Of a stretch of DNA of 64,000 nt, positions 1-12,790 are shown piece after piece. The position numbers were made by a program, and so were the translations under genes. The DNA comes from Pilatotrama ljubarskyi. Lineage: Eukaryota; Basidiomycota; Agaricomycetes; Polyporales; Polyporaceae. The notes under the pieces were generated by a model. It saw nothing but the letters and a program-made list of their open reading frames with translations, was not told where the DNA came from and ran no database searches. Every line of letters begins with the position of its first letter. Position 1 is the stretch's first letter. The stretch covers positions 1 through 64,000 of the forward strand of contig MU277784.1 in NCBI GenBank assembly GCA_022385805.1. The letters are read 5' to 3'.

Positions 1-2436
1 AGAACCGAGTAATAACCGCACTCCTCGAGCCTCCCCCTATGAGGCCGAAGCGTGGGAAAAACTAGGAGGTGGTGGTAGAGCGTCAAGAGGGGTCCCTGCG
101 GCCGACTTCGTGAGCAATGCGCATGGCGGGAGGGGCAAGAAGAGCATCAGCAGCTGTTCAGGCAATATGGTCGACGTCGACGTCGAGCTTCGGGTTGGTC
201 CTCTGTTTGCACCAGAGTATGATGCGACGGTGAGGCTGAGTGAGACGGTACAGGGTACAGCGCCGTGGAACGTCGAGGTCCAGATCGTTGGACCCAAAGG
301 ATCAGAAGTCATTCCGTTCAATGGAATTAAGACGGCGAGGAAGACCTTGTCACTACCGATCCCCAAGGCTATCGACAAAGACGGCGGTACCTTCGAGATC
401 GACCTCAGTGAGTAGGCTCATACACCGCCTCAGGGCACTATCGAGCTTAAGTGAACCGCAGTCAGCGTCGAGGATGCTTATGGCTGCAAGCGCACGGTGT
501 CCGTGCCTGGGGTTGCTGTCAACGTTCGCCGTGTCCTTGTACGTCCTCTTTCGCCTGCTCTAGCAGTGTGACTCCATTAACATCGCGTTTAGCCTACTGT
601 CAAATTCTACGGCAAAGCAGACCAGCGGCACATAACCGTGCTCGACCACGAGCAAGCTGTCCTCCCGCTTCGACTCACCGGCGAAGGGGTGCGTATTGTC
701 GCGAGAAACGAACCTGCCTGTCAACTAACTCTAATTGACTTGTGGACCAACAGCCTTGGCGTGTGAAATACCGCAGACAAGAAGCCCCGGAGAGAATCAT
801 GACGGCTACTCTCAAGTCGCCCAATGACGAGCTGCGTGTTAGTGCGAAGGGTACATATGAGCTCTTGGAGGTGAAAATGCTTCTCGACGGGCTCTATCGC
901 CGGCTTCGCACGTTGCTCACCTTGTGTACAGGTGTCTGATTCGCAGTGCCCCGGAACTGTCATCGCGAGCGAGGCGACCTATCGTGTCGATCATGTGCCC
1001 AGGCCATCTGCGAAGCTCTCTGCAGACGTACAAGCGACATACGAACGGTTCAACGGGTCCCATATCCTGCCGCCTATATGCGAAGGCTTGAACGACCATG
1101 TTGACCTGGACCTCACCGGTAAGCACGAGGGTCTCAGCATCCGCAGCCCTCGTAATACTGACTGTTCCAAAAGGTCGGCCGCCGTTCCAGATCATGTACA
1201 ATATCGCCAAGGACGATGGCTTCGGGTCGACGAAGCTTCTTGACCAGCCGACATTCAGCAGCATCCAGCCTCGCACCCGGTTCCAGCTCCGCACGTCAGA
1301 GCCCGGACGCGTCTATTACGAAGTGAAGCAGATCGGAGATGCGGCTTATCCCCTTGCCAAGAACAAGGACGCGGTCATCCCACGTTCGGAACGCCTGCTC
1401 TTCGAGCAGCAAGTCCTCATCCGCCCGTCCGCCCGGTTCAAGAATCACAACCGCCTCTCGTACTGCCTCAACGACCCGTTCACGGCGCACGACTACTCTG
1501 ACGGCAATGGCCTCGTCATGCTCGAGGGCACGCCGCCCTTCCAGCTGCAGGTCTCCGTGCGCAACCTCGCCGCGAGCGAGGTCTATACCGAGACGATCCA
1601 GCTGCACGACGCGAGCTGGCGCGTGCACCTGCCCAACTACAGCTTCCGCTCGATTGGGCCGCACCAGGTGACAATTGAGTCTGTGCGGGATGCCAGTCAT
1701 TGCGAGCAGGTCGCACCGGACCCGCTGTACAGGAGCATCTGGGTCGACGTTGCGGAGACGGCGGCGATCATTCCGTTCAGCAGGCGCGAGGACTACTGTG
1801 TCGGGGACGTCATCCCCTTCCAGCTCGAGGGCACTCCACCATGGACCATCGGGTACGTCTCACGAAAGCTCTCGTAGCGGGTAGACAGCTCCTGACACAG
1901 CGCGCACGCAGATACCGCATCAACGGCAAGTCGCACACGCAAGAGGCGAAGATCTCGCCCTGGTCCATCACTGCGACGCACCCGGGCGAGTTCGCGATCA
2001 CGTCCGTCGCGCACCAGCAGAAGATGTGCAAGACGGCGGTGACGGACCTGCGGTACACGGTGCACGCGCTGCCGTCGGCGCAGGTCGGGCACGGGAAGCG
2101 CATCGTGCAGGACATCCACGAGGGCGACCAGGCGGAGATCGTGTTCACGCTCATCGGCGAGCCGCCGTTCACGTTCACGTACCAGCGCGCGGAGCTCAGC
2201 CCGCGCAAGGGCGTGCAGGGCAAGGTGCTCGAGACGCACACCGTGTCGGGCGTCACGGCGAGGGAATACTCGATCTTCTCTGCGCTTGAAGGTGCGTTGC
2301 GGCCTGGCATGTTGCAATGGTGCATCGGCTTATGATTTCTGTGCCTCTTCCAGGAACATGGACTATCACGTCCATCTCGGACAGGTACTGCAGATATCCG
2401 CCTGCCCAGCAGGACGCCCTCGAGAAGTCTTGGTGA
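1..2436 (+). CDS. POM152: Nucleoporin POM152, 3' part (5' end outside window)
   Basis: Pore-membrane protein of the nuclear pore complex whose lumenal part is a string of Ig-like repeats. The frame is open from base 2, so the N-terminal membrane segments lie upstream of the window. Exons: 2-407, 462-538, 593-688, 754-870, 932-1118, 1174-1852, 1912-2291, 2354-2436, all with GT-AG introns. Visible family features are repeated 'G.PPW/PPF' strand motifs (EGTPPFQLQV, EGTPPWTIGY, GEPPFTFTY) and the C-terminal block GTWTITSISDRYCRYPP, which is typical of the POM152 end. Every splice joins conserved sequence in frame. Identification is by remembered family motifs. The stop is TGA at 2434-2436. Confidence 0.9.
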
Positions 2437-2809
2437 TGACTCTCACGAATTCAAAACGACTGCCAGAATGCTTTCCTTCCTTGCGAACTAGCACGGTTTC
2501 ATCACGTTCCATCCATCTCAATCCATCCGATCCCACCCCATGACATACCTAGCAGTCTGTAACACGTACATAATCCACGATCATCAGCTTGACGCCGTCT
2601 CACGCGCATCGTTGCGCGGCGTTCTATATGCGTGCACGGACAGAATCGCTGGGCTATGCGAGAGGGAAACAGCATCTTTGTTACTTCTTCTGACGGCTAC
2701 ACAACGCGACGTGGCTACGGAAGGGTCTATACCTGAGCAGACGCGATGTAGAACCACTTCGAGACTATGGGGTGCAAGTGCACGCAAGGTCGGATTAAGC
2801 AAGGTCAGA
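2437..2809. other. Intergenic, convergent 3' ends
   Basis: 373 bp between the POM152 stop and the pyrophosphatase stop on the other strand. I see no coding exon, repeat or RNA gene; it presumably holds both 3' UTRs. Confidence 0.6.
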
Positions 2810-4144
2810 TTAGTCCATGCATGTGGCAAAAAGGGACGTACTCGAGGGGTCGATCGGCGCCGGGGGCTTGCGCGAGTCGGGCGGGAGGCTCGTGTACGCG
2901 GGGTCGTCCTTGCGCGTGTAGCCAGGCGAGTTGGGGACGGTAACATTGCGGCTGCGCACGAGTATGGCATGAGCGGCGACCTTCAGGAAATACTGCAGGA
3001 GACAGAACTGGCACATACATGGAGATGTCGTACGACGCGGTCTTGGCGGGGCTCTCGCCCGAGATGAGACGGCGCCAGGCCTCGTGGCACTCGTGGATGA
3101 TCTCGGTCGCGTACTTCTTGTTCTTCGCCTCGCCGGAGAACGCGAAGTTGTTCTCGGGCTTGCCGTCGGGGATCTTGTAGATGCTGCAGCGCGACCAAGT
3201 CAGTCAGTCAGATAGGGGCTACAGCGGGGGGTACTGCAAGTACGCACCGGAACCACTCGTTAGTCGCGCGGATGAGGCCGGGGAGCTGGCGCTCAACATC
3301 CTCGATGTCGTTCATGCGGGACGCGAGCGGGTCGCGGACGTCGATGACGATGACCTTCCAGTCGGTCTCGCCCTCGTCGAGGAGGGCCATGATGCCGAGG
3401 ACCTTGACCTGCTTGATCTGGCCGACGTAGCCGACCTGCTCGCCGATCTCGCACACGTCGAGCGGGTCGTTGTCGCCCTTGGCCTTCGTCTCAGGGTGCA
3501 TCTGCGACGGGTCCTCCCAGGTCTGCAGTAACGCACGAATGCGGACGGGCGACGATCGTCAGCACACATTGCGCTACCACTATCAATCGAGGCCGGCGAG
3601 ATCCCGCGGGGATCTCGCGCGACTGCGGGAGATAGGAGGAGAGGGGAACGCACCTGGGGGAACGCGCCGTAGTTCCAGATGTAGCCGTGGTGGGGGAAGC
3701 AGTTGCGGACGTAGCGGAGGCGGCCCTTCTTGATGTCCTGCTTGATGGGGTTGAAGGGCTCCTCCTTGGAGATTTCCATCTTGGCGTTCGTCCAGCGGGG
3801 GACCTCGACGACCATGTTCAGGATGCCGTTGTTTTGGTCGGCGAAGAGGGGAATGTCATGGAAGGGCGAGACGACATTGCCGTCCTTCTCGATGTACACG
3901 CGGTGCTCTACGTGGTGCACGGCGTGTCAGTACGAGCGTATCATGCATAGGGAATATGTGGGCATCGAGGACACGCGGGCGGGGCATCAGACACATCTGT
4001 AGCCCTGCTTGCGCGATGATGGTCTGGATGAGGGGCTACTCACCGAGCGTGTTGGGCGCGCCGATGATGCGGGTGGTGTACTCTGTATCTGCAGTGAGCA
4101 GGCCGTCGCCGACGACGAGCACGAGAGCACTCACGGGAAGCCAT
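2810..4144 (-). CDS. IPP1: Inorganic pyrophosphatase (family I)
   Basis: Hydrolyses pyrophosphate to phosphate in the cytosol and so drives biosynthetic reactions forward. Exons (minus): 4144-4135, 4088-4044, 3907-3654, 3522-3248, 3183-3019, 2951-2810, giving 296 aa. The first exon is only 10 nt (ATG GCT TCC C); splicing it to the next gives [20 protein letters not shown], the usual family N-terminus, which fixes the start. The family I signature is complete: D120-N-D122-P-L-D125-V, preceded by KAKG, with further metal-site residues in [14 protein letters not shown]. The length matches fungal homologues (about 285-300 aa). A CTTATAAG element lies 84 bp upstream of the start, at 4228-4235. Highly confident. 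Confidence 0.96.
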
Positions 4145-4683
4145 GGCGGCGGAGGAAGAGAAGAGGCGGACTTGGTGGGAGAGACGGCGGAGGGCGATGG
4201 AGGACATGCGCCCGGATAAAAGCAGGACTTATAAGCACGAATGGAATACACTCGCGATTCAAATGCGGAGCACCTCCACGCACAGATCACTATCGCAATC
4301 GCATCGCCTAGATAATCTCCCCAATAACACTCCCCCCATTTCCCGCATTTCGCGCCCTTCCGTCTCTCCGTCGCACACATTTCTTGGCCGTCCAGTCCTG
4401 CAGCGCACATATGTATGTACAAGTCCATTTCATTGATGGGCAGCGCACGTCGGCGCCCCCTTTTACTGCGTCCACTCGTACATGCGTCGTTCGTCACCAG
4501 TTGAGAGCGTGGAAAGAAAGAATGAGTAGATACACAAATCGTGCGTCGAACGGCTCGGCTACGCCATATTGTAAACGAGGGTGGAAGGAGACAGGCATTA
4601 GCTGAAGCAACCAACGTAAAGCACGACAAATCCGTGACCCATTTGAAGGGGGCCGTTTTGTATGGTACACGGGCAGAAGCCGC
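4145..4683. other. Intergenic between two minus-strand genes
   Basis: 539 bp containing the pyrophosphatase promoter and the homocitrate synthase 3' end. Apart from the CTTATAAG box noted under the pyrophosphatase I see nothing distinct. Confidence 0.5.
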
Positions 4684-6458
<1,775 letters not shown>

Positions 6459-7165
6459 TTTCGGTGTGGTGTTGTAGGATTGAGGAGGTGAGAGGGCGGT
6501 GCAGGGGTGGAGAGAGGCGCGATGCGAGGAGGGGAACGGCAGGAGGAGAAATTGACCGGCGAACGGACTTGAGACGGCTTTTTGAAGAACTCCAAATTCT
6601 CGACTTGAGTCATAGGAGCTATAAGTCACGTGGCACAACGCACTCCCTTCCGCTAGCTATATTTGTCAGGTTTTCTCGCAAACACCTGAAGCACGGCGGC
6701 CTGGGAGTATCAAGGACGTCTTTCAATGGCAAACACTACGCTTGGTTGTCAGGATGTATCGTAGTACGCTATACTTCGGGTGCAACAGGTCATGCATGGT
6801 ACTGAGGTCCAAGATCGCGAGCGCCTCCTCTCGTCTTTCCGAGGCATGCAAAGTGGGTCGACCACGCCAGCTCTTGGCCACTTCAGACTGCAGGTTTACC
6901 GGCGCAAGGTCTGTGGTGGGATCAAATGCCCTTCATGTTCCTCCGAGAAAGCGGCAGAGCGCTACCGCCCGGCCGTCCTTGCATGAGACTGAGATGCCGG
7001 GCCGGAGTAGTGCAGGGCAGTTGTTTCCCTGCGCCGCCGAGTACTGCCAGGGATCACCGCTAAATGACTCAATGCTGAGCATAGAATCCTCAATCATGGT
7101 CCTGGATGGACCGCCCCCACCGTCCGGAGACCGGGTCCCCTCCTCGGAGAGGTGAGGCTCTCGCT
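6459..7165. other. Intergenic region upstream of homocitrate synthase
   Basis: 707 bp between the GCP4 stop and the homocitrate synthase start, both on the minus strand. It holds the TGAGTCA element. No conserved reading frame is recognisable in the rest. Confidence 0.5.
6606..6612. promoter_or_regulatory. Gcn4/CpcA-type site TGAGTCA upstream of homocitrate synthase
   Basis: Perfect 7-bp general amino-acid-control element (TGASTCA) 148 bp upstream of the homocitrate synthase ATG. Gcn4/CPC1/CpcA bZIP factors bind this site in ascomycetes and induce lysine genes. Function here is inferred from position and the target pathway. Confidence 0.6.
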
Positions 7166-9578
7166 CTACGCCAACCCGCCCTGCTTGAGAATATCCTCGC
7201 TCTCCGCCGCCGCCCTCCGTCCAGGCCGTCTCTTCTTCCGCGGGTTCGAAAACTCTCCGTTGAAGTCCAGGCGGAGGAGCAGCCGCTCGGCGTGCCGGCG
7301 CACCTCCTCGTCGCCCTCCGCGCCACGCTTGCCCCGCTTCCCGCGCATGAACGTGTGGAAGCCGGTCGTGTTCGCCGCCGCTACGCTCGTGTTGTGCAGG
7401 AGGGCGGACTTTGTCGCGTCCCCTGCTGAGGCGGCGGAGAAGGGCTGGAGGGTGGTCGAGAGTGATAGTTGCTCGTAGAACGCATCAAGCAGCGTCTGGA
7501 GGGTCTGCGACTCCGACGTCAGTTTTGGCTACACCAGCTCGGCGCATGAGAGACGCACCTCATCGATCTCGCCAACGATGGCATACCGCTCCGCAACCGC
7601 CTCCCCAACCTTCTGCGCTCCAGCAGCAGCAAGACTGCCCTCGAAGAGCAGCGCGGGCAGCACATCCCCGCCCCACCGCTCGACCTGCGCCGCGAACCGC
7701 TCGCACACCTCAAGAATCAGTCGAATGATGTGCGTCAGGGCCGGGTTCGCGAGCAGGCTACCAGTGAGCAGGCGTTCCAGGTAGGTTGTGTGGATGTTGC
7801 GCAGCGTGGTGAAGTCTAGAGGCGGTGCGGCCGACGACGATGACGCCCCTAGGTTGGAAGCGGCACTCTGGCTATGGGAGGGATGTACCATCGACCCAGA
7901 CCTCGATGCTCCCATCTGCGCAGTACCCGCACTCTCGGCGTGTCCGCCCGTCCCGGTCATCTGTCGCCCGATGCTCTCTGGAGACCGACCGAGCAGCAGC
8001 GCCTTCATCCTGCGGAACTCGACATCCATCACGTCCGTCATGACATAACCCAGCAGCGTGTCCAAGAACCAGTTCATCTCCCTCACGACACCCCACCCGC
8101 ACCTCAGTAGCTGCTTCCTCGCTTCCAAATCCTCCGCGGTGCCGCCCTCGCCCAGGCCCGTCCACCGCCGGCGCGCGCGCTGCGCGTTCGAGAGCGCGGT
8201 CCAGCACGCGTGCACGCGCGTGTGCGTCTTGCGCAGCGCCGAGAGGTACGAGAAGAGCACGGCGTAGCTCTGCAGGTCCGACGCGTGCAGGAACAGGTCA
8301 AGTGGCCAGGTGACGGTGTAGGTTAGCACGAGCGGCGTCCCGAGGAGGAGGTCGTCGAAGGAGGTGGGTTCTGGGGCTTGGGAGAGCGAGGATGAGAGGT
8401 CCTTGGCTGCGGCGCCGGCTAAAGAGGGTAGGAGAGGGCGAATGGGACCTGCAGGCATGCGGAAGTGGAGGTGAGCCAGGGATGGATCCTGTTGCGCTGT
8501 AGTGCCCAGGGATGCGCGCAGGAGGGCGAGATGAAGGTCCTGCTCGCGGATCATGGTGCTCGGGACCGTACGCGCAGTAAGCCTGGAGAGCTTGAGCCTC
8601 TCTATCTCCCGTATGAGGGAGAGCGCGAACTCGCCGTTCCTCAGCAAGAAGTAGTTCGCACTAGAAGAGAATTAGGATAGGACGACGCCTACAAGAGGAA
8701 ACTCACAGCGATTCTACAGCGTCTTCCACGTCCTTGTGCGTGAGGACGTTGAGCCACAACCACTCACTGACCGCTGTGCGGATGTCCACAATGACGCGGT
8801 CAAACGCATACTGATCCTGTGGGAGCACGGAATTCAGGAGCTTGATGTGCTCTCGGGCGAGGTCCTGTGGGAACTGCTTCTCCCACTTTGCGGCCTTCAC
8901 CGTGCCTATTGCGCGACCGACATATGTGATAGAATCGCGCGACTGAGCAGACACGCAAGAGGGGACAGAGCCTTCCAGGAGGACATAGTTCTTGTCTGTG
9001 AGCGGATCATTGGGGGAGAGCGAGCCGTGTATCAACAGTGCTTGCAGCTGCGCTATCCATACGCGCTGGACGGCTTCCGAAAGACGGGAGTATATGCTGG
9101 AGACGCGATGGATGCCAGTCTGAGAGCGAGTCAAGAGTAAGTCCACGAGAGGGCCGGGGGGCCAGTGTTCCTGCGTCTGCAATTCTTCTACGAGTGTCTC
9201 GAGCGAAGCTAGAGGTGCATCCCACTCTGCAAAGATCGCGCGCAAGGATGACAGAGGTACGAAGGACCCTGACGCGACTAGGCTGCTGTCGCGCTGCAAG
9301 ACCTTGGCTTCGGTGTCGACGATGAGCACTTCGTAGCCTTCTTTGAGTATCCGATTGAGCGTGGCGCACAAAGCAGAGACGTAGCGCGAGGAGGGGCGAG
9401 CAAGCGCGGCACACGCATGTTTGACCTTTCGATAGCGCAGAGCAATCTGGCCGAGGGATTCGAGACATTGCTCCTCGCCAGGATGGAGGAGAGGGGCGAA
9501 CGCAGGATGAACTTTATGGTCGTTGGGAAAGAGGGAGGACGAGTGGCCGGCAAGAACGAGGAGGACCTCTGCGATCAT
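7166..9578 (-). CDS. GCP4: Gamma-tubulin complex component GCP4
   Basis: Subunit of the gamma-tubulin ring complex that nucleates microtubules at spindle pole bodies. Exons (minus): 9578-8707, 8660-7559, 7504-7166, giving 770 aa. The N-terminus MIAEVLLVLAGH.SSLF resembles the GCP4 start (MIHELLLALSGYPGSIF), and the second half carries the GRIP2 region: ANYFLLRNGEFALSLI across the first splice, LTYTVTWPLDLFLH, SYLSALRKTHTRV, REMNWFLDTLLGYVMTDVMD. The C-terminus reads RLLLRLDFNGEFSNPR. Among the paralogues (GCP2/3/4/5/6), the short N-terminus and total length fit GCP4 best. An internal ATG at 8647 is inside exon 2 and is not the start. Divergent from RRP1 with 247 bp between start codons. Confidence 0.9.
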
Positions 9579-9825
9579 CACGAGGAGTAAGCGAGGGTAT
9601 GTGAGCAAGCGTCGTGGTCGTGGACGGGAGCAGGACGCGACTGGACAAGCGCCCGCGACGCGTCGTGATTGAGCACAACGCGTCCGAGAAAAGCGGAAAA
9701 ACTTTCCAGCTCTTCCCATCTCCCTCTGCACGTCTTCCGCTTCCGCTGACCCGTCTCGAGCAGAGGTCTTATTGCATCTTGCTGCATCATATATTGAGTC
9801 TCTGCGTTTCATCAAAGACCGCGAC

Positions 9826-11023
9826 ATGGCCTCAGAAGCAGCCTCTAGCAGTGGACCACCGCTCGGAAAGTACCTAGCTTCAACAGGTATGTCTTCCAAT
9901 CGCTGCCGCATACACCGACCCCGAGTAACCTGAGGCATTTGAAGACAAGAAGACGAGAGACAAGGCGATCAAGAACCTCGCTGCATTCCTCTCAGACCCT
10001 TCTCGCGATGCGTTGCCGAAAACCGAGATGACGAAACTGTGGAAGGGCATATTCTACTGTACGCATGCTCCTCCTCGGAAGTATACGCCAAATATGCCTC
10101 ACCGCGCATGATACAAGGCTTCTGGATGTCCGACAAGCCACTAGTGCAGCAAGCACTTGCTTCTGAGATTGCAGAGATTCTCTTGGCTATCACGAAGCTC
10201 TCCGTCTCCTTACAATTCCTCCGCGGGTTCTGGGAGACGACGGTGCGGGAATGGAACTCCATCGACCGGCTCAGGTGTGTTAGGCGCACATTGTCCCCTC
10301 TGAACATGATCGCTCAATACCCCGGACAGAATCGACAAGTACTACATGCTTGTTCGCCGATTTGTGAACGCCTCCTTCAGACTGCTCATGCGTGCCGACT
10401 GGGACCAAGCCGCGTGTCAAGAATACAACACCATCCTCACTGATCGTGGCGGTCCGCTATGGTACGTCAAATCAGCATACTCTCGAATGTTCATTCTCAC
10501 TGTATCGTCTTTCAGTCCGGAGGATCAGCGAGTGCCTACGAGCCTCGCATACCACCTTGCCGACATCTACCTCGAGGAACTCGACAAGGCCCTCGGCAAT
10601 CCTCCTTCAGAATCACCCCTTCCTGCGCCTCTCTCCACACTCCTCGATCCGTTCTTCACGCTCGCTGCACGCACTCCCACGACCACGACATATCAGCGGA
10701 TCCAGTCCGCACTCCTCGACCCGCTGTACACTGCACTTGACACTCCGCATGACTCGGACGAGCCTCCCAGCCGAAAACGACCACGCCTCTCCACACCGAC
10801 CTTCCCCAACCTCATCTCGAATGCATGCACGACGCGACCCAAGGAGGAGGGCGCGCTCAGTAGCGCTGCCCTCAAGAAAGCGCTGCTCAAGAGGATGTTC
10901 GAGATCGCGAGCGAGCCCGACACGCGCGACGCCAACCGGCGAAAACTGTACGCGCTCTGGAAGGAGCACATGGAAGATGACGATGACGGTGGTGCAGACT
11001 CGCGCGGGGTGGATGGCAGCTAG
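9826..11023 (+). CDS. RRP1: Ribosomal RNA processing protein 1 (Nop52 family)
   Basis: Nucleolar factor for 27S pre-rRNA processing in 60S subunit assembly. Exons: 9826-9886, 9945-10058, 10118-10274, 10330-10461, 10516-11023, giving 323 aa. The Nop52 domain covers roughly residues 15-230: DKKTRDKAIKNLAAFLSD, LWKGIFYCFWMSDKPLVQQ, LRGFWETTVREWNSIDRLRIDK, YYMLVRRFVNASF, then SLAYHLADIYLEEL. The C-terminal third has a Lys/Arg-rich PSRKRPRL stretch that could be a nucleolar signal, and an acidic tail. All four introns are 54-59 bp. The start is the only ATG that yields the family N-terminus. Shares its promoter region with divergent GCP4. Confidence 0.93.
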
Positions 11024-11313
11024 CCGTGTCATTCAGCCGAGAGTAATGATATGATACAGGTCGTCATGCTTTGTACAACAGAGAAAGTCAAGTCTTCTTC
11101 AAACGCGCGCAAGCCAGTCCGAATCCACGCGGGACCGCGGGACCAAAGCCCGTCTGCCGGACCCCATAACCCGTCGCCCGCTCCCCTTGGCCCATCTTCG
11201 TGGATGGGGCCGCCACCTCCTCTTCCTAGCACGGCAGGGACGACTAGTCCCATATGGTGCTGTCATTAAGCACGGGTATCATACTTGAGAAGTCGGGCGC
11301 CGCGAAGGGGGCT

Positions 11314-11641
11314 CTAATGACGGAGTGTCTGAGCGATGTGGATGGGCTGCATGTCGTGGTGCTGGAACCTGGCCTTGCCGATGTACCCCTTCGGGATGGC
11401 AGATGGTAGAGGGCCGGTGATCATGCTAAAAGAGAATATGAGCCAAGGTGCATGAGATGGAGCGTGGGTGAGTACGAACCTGGGCTTCTGCCACTGAGAC
11501 CAGACAAAGTAGGCGAGGCCGGCTTCAAGAGTGGCGAAGAGGGCCAGGGACTGTCAGGGAACGTGTGAGCATCCGGGACCTTACTATGTGTATGATACTG
11601 CTTACCGGAGCACGCGAGATGACAAGGTAGGGAAGAGGCAT
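11314..11641 (-). CDS. Small single-pass membrane protein, unknown
   Basis: Three exons (minus: 11641-11606, 11550-11480, 11425-11314) join in frame to a 72-residue protein beginning MPLPYLVISRAP and ending HIAQTLRH. Residues about 13-30 form one hydrophobic segment (SLALFATLEAGLAYFVW), followed by a basic/polar C-terminus. Two GT-AG introns with good sites, and a TATATA box 156 bp upstream, support a real gene. The size, single transmembrane segment and aromatic WSQW boundary resemble supernumerary subunits of mitochondrial inner-membrane complexes, but I do not recognise the family and make no functional claim. Confidence 0.55.
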
Positions 11642-11796
11642 CGTGAGTGGTGGTAGAAGAGTGTGGAGGTAGAAGAGTGGGGTGTGTGCGAAGAGTGGTG
11701 ATGCGTTCAGGCTCTTGAGCTGGAGAAGCTGAGAAGCCGAGTAGCTGAGTAGAGGTGTTCTGGGTGGATGGAGAGCAGGCCAGAGTCGCCCTTCCT

Positions 11797-11802
11797 TATA
11801 TA
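11797..11802 (-). promoter_or_regulatory. TATATA box for the small membrane protein gene
   Basis: TATATA, inside the minus-strand context AGGTATATAAGG, lies 156 bp upstream of the ATG at 11641. Plausible core promoter element, by position only. Confidence 0.4.
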
Positions 11803-12221
11803 CCTTAACCCCCACCTGCAACACACCGTAAGCTGCCCGTATGGGTGTCCCTGCGCGTCCCTACGCTCGACGCAAGCCGGAACCCGTCGAACCGCCTCGT
11901 ACAGACCAGCCCACGATAGACCCCGCAGCGCGACATAGCGTGACACTCCGGACAGCTGCGAATGGCAACCTTGCGATGGACGCAGAGTCTGGCCGACCGC
12001 GGGCGCGCAGATAGAATGGCCCAGTCGCGGTCACGTGCAGGCCCGTAGGCGTTCTGGCCCAAAAAGGCTCGTCTGGAACGCGCCACCGCCGCCCATAAGC
12101 TCAAACAAGGTCCTGCCACTTTCCTCGCCTCGACTTCGACGCCCGGCGAGCTTATCAAGGTCTGGGACGGGCTTTGTGGGTTCCAGAAGGTGCGGATGCT
12201 GGTATGACGCACGGGTTGATT

Positions 12222-12442
12222 GACCGCTACAGTCGACACTCTCTTAACCCATACATCTCGGCAAGGCTCCAGTCTTCCGTCGTGTTATTTTTTCCTGCAC
12301 AGAAGTATAGACGCAGGTCCGCATACATTGAAGGTATAGGTCTGTCTTGTTCCGACGAGCCAGGGCCGTCTCAGTCTCGTGCGATTTCCAGATATGTGTG
12401 TTAAGCGAGGTATGGGTTAAGAGTGTCGACTGTAGTAGGTCC
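12222..12442. repeat. MITE-like inverted-repeat element
   Basis: Two arms are complementary: 12227-12254 (starts CTACAGTCGACACTC) and 12410-12435 (ends GAGTGTCGACTGTAG). They match over 26 positions with one 2-nt insertion in the left arm. Weaker complementarity extends outward (GACC/GGTC) and inward (ATCTCG/CGAGG), giving arms of about 37-39 nt around a centre of about 145 bp with no reading frame. Its size and termini fit a miniature inverted-repeat element or a long stem-loop. No clear target-site duplication is visible. Confidence 0.55.
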
Positions 12443-12790
12443 CCTACGTTCTCGACGACGAGCCAGGAACCAGTGGGAGGCCCCGGCGCTTGAGCTAAAG
12501 GCTGGATTGTTCTACAGATCATACGGGTCTACGAACGGTCGAGGTGGAAAAAAGGCACCCGTATGAAGTTCACACTGCGGACGAGGTCAAGCCCTAGGGT
12601 CCAGTGAGAGCAACGCTGCTCAAGCCTGACAAGCTAGTCCAATGAATATAATCTTCATGAGCGTTCGATGCGGGATGAACCGGCCCGCAAACTACCTTCA
12701 CTCACCGGAGATGAAGGAGGGCTAGAGGGACATGACCCGCCCTCTGCGGCCGCAATAACACAAGTGATAACCATATACCCATTACTTATG

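Larger units (their letters stand above)
11642..12790. other. 1.15-kb intergenic region
   Basis: Between the small membrane protein gene and the TBC gene stop. It contains the TATATA box and the inverted-repeat element listed separately; otherwise no coding exon is recognisable. Confidence 0.5.

Noticed and set aside
7529..8647. A separate gene starting at the internal ATG MLRNGEF (-)
   Set aside because: Splicing at 8706/8660 joins it to the upstream exon as ANYFLLRNGEF, so it is exon 2 of GCP4.
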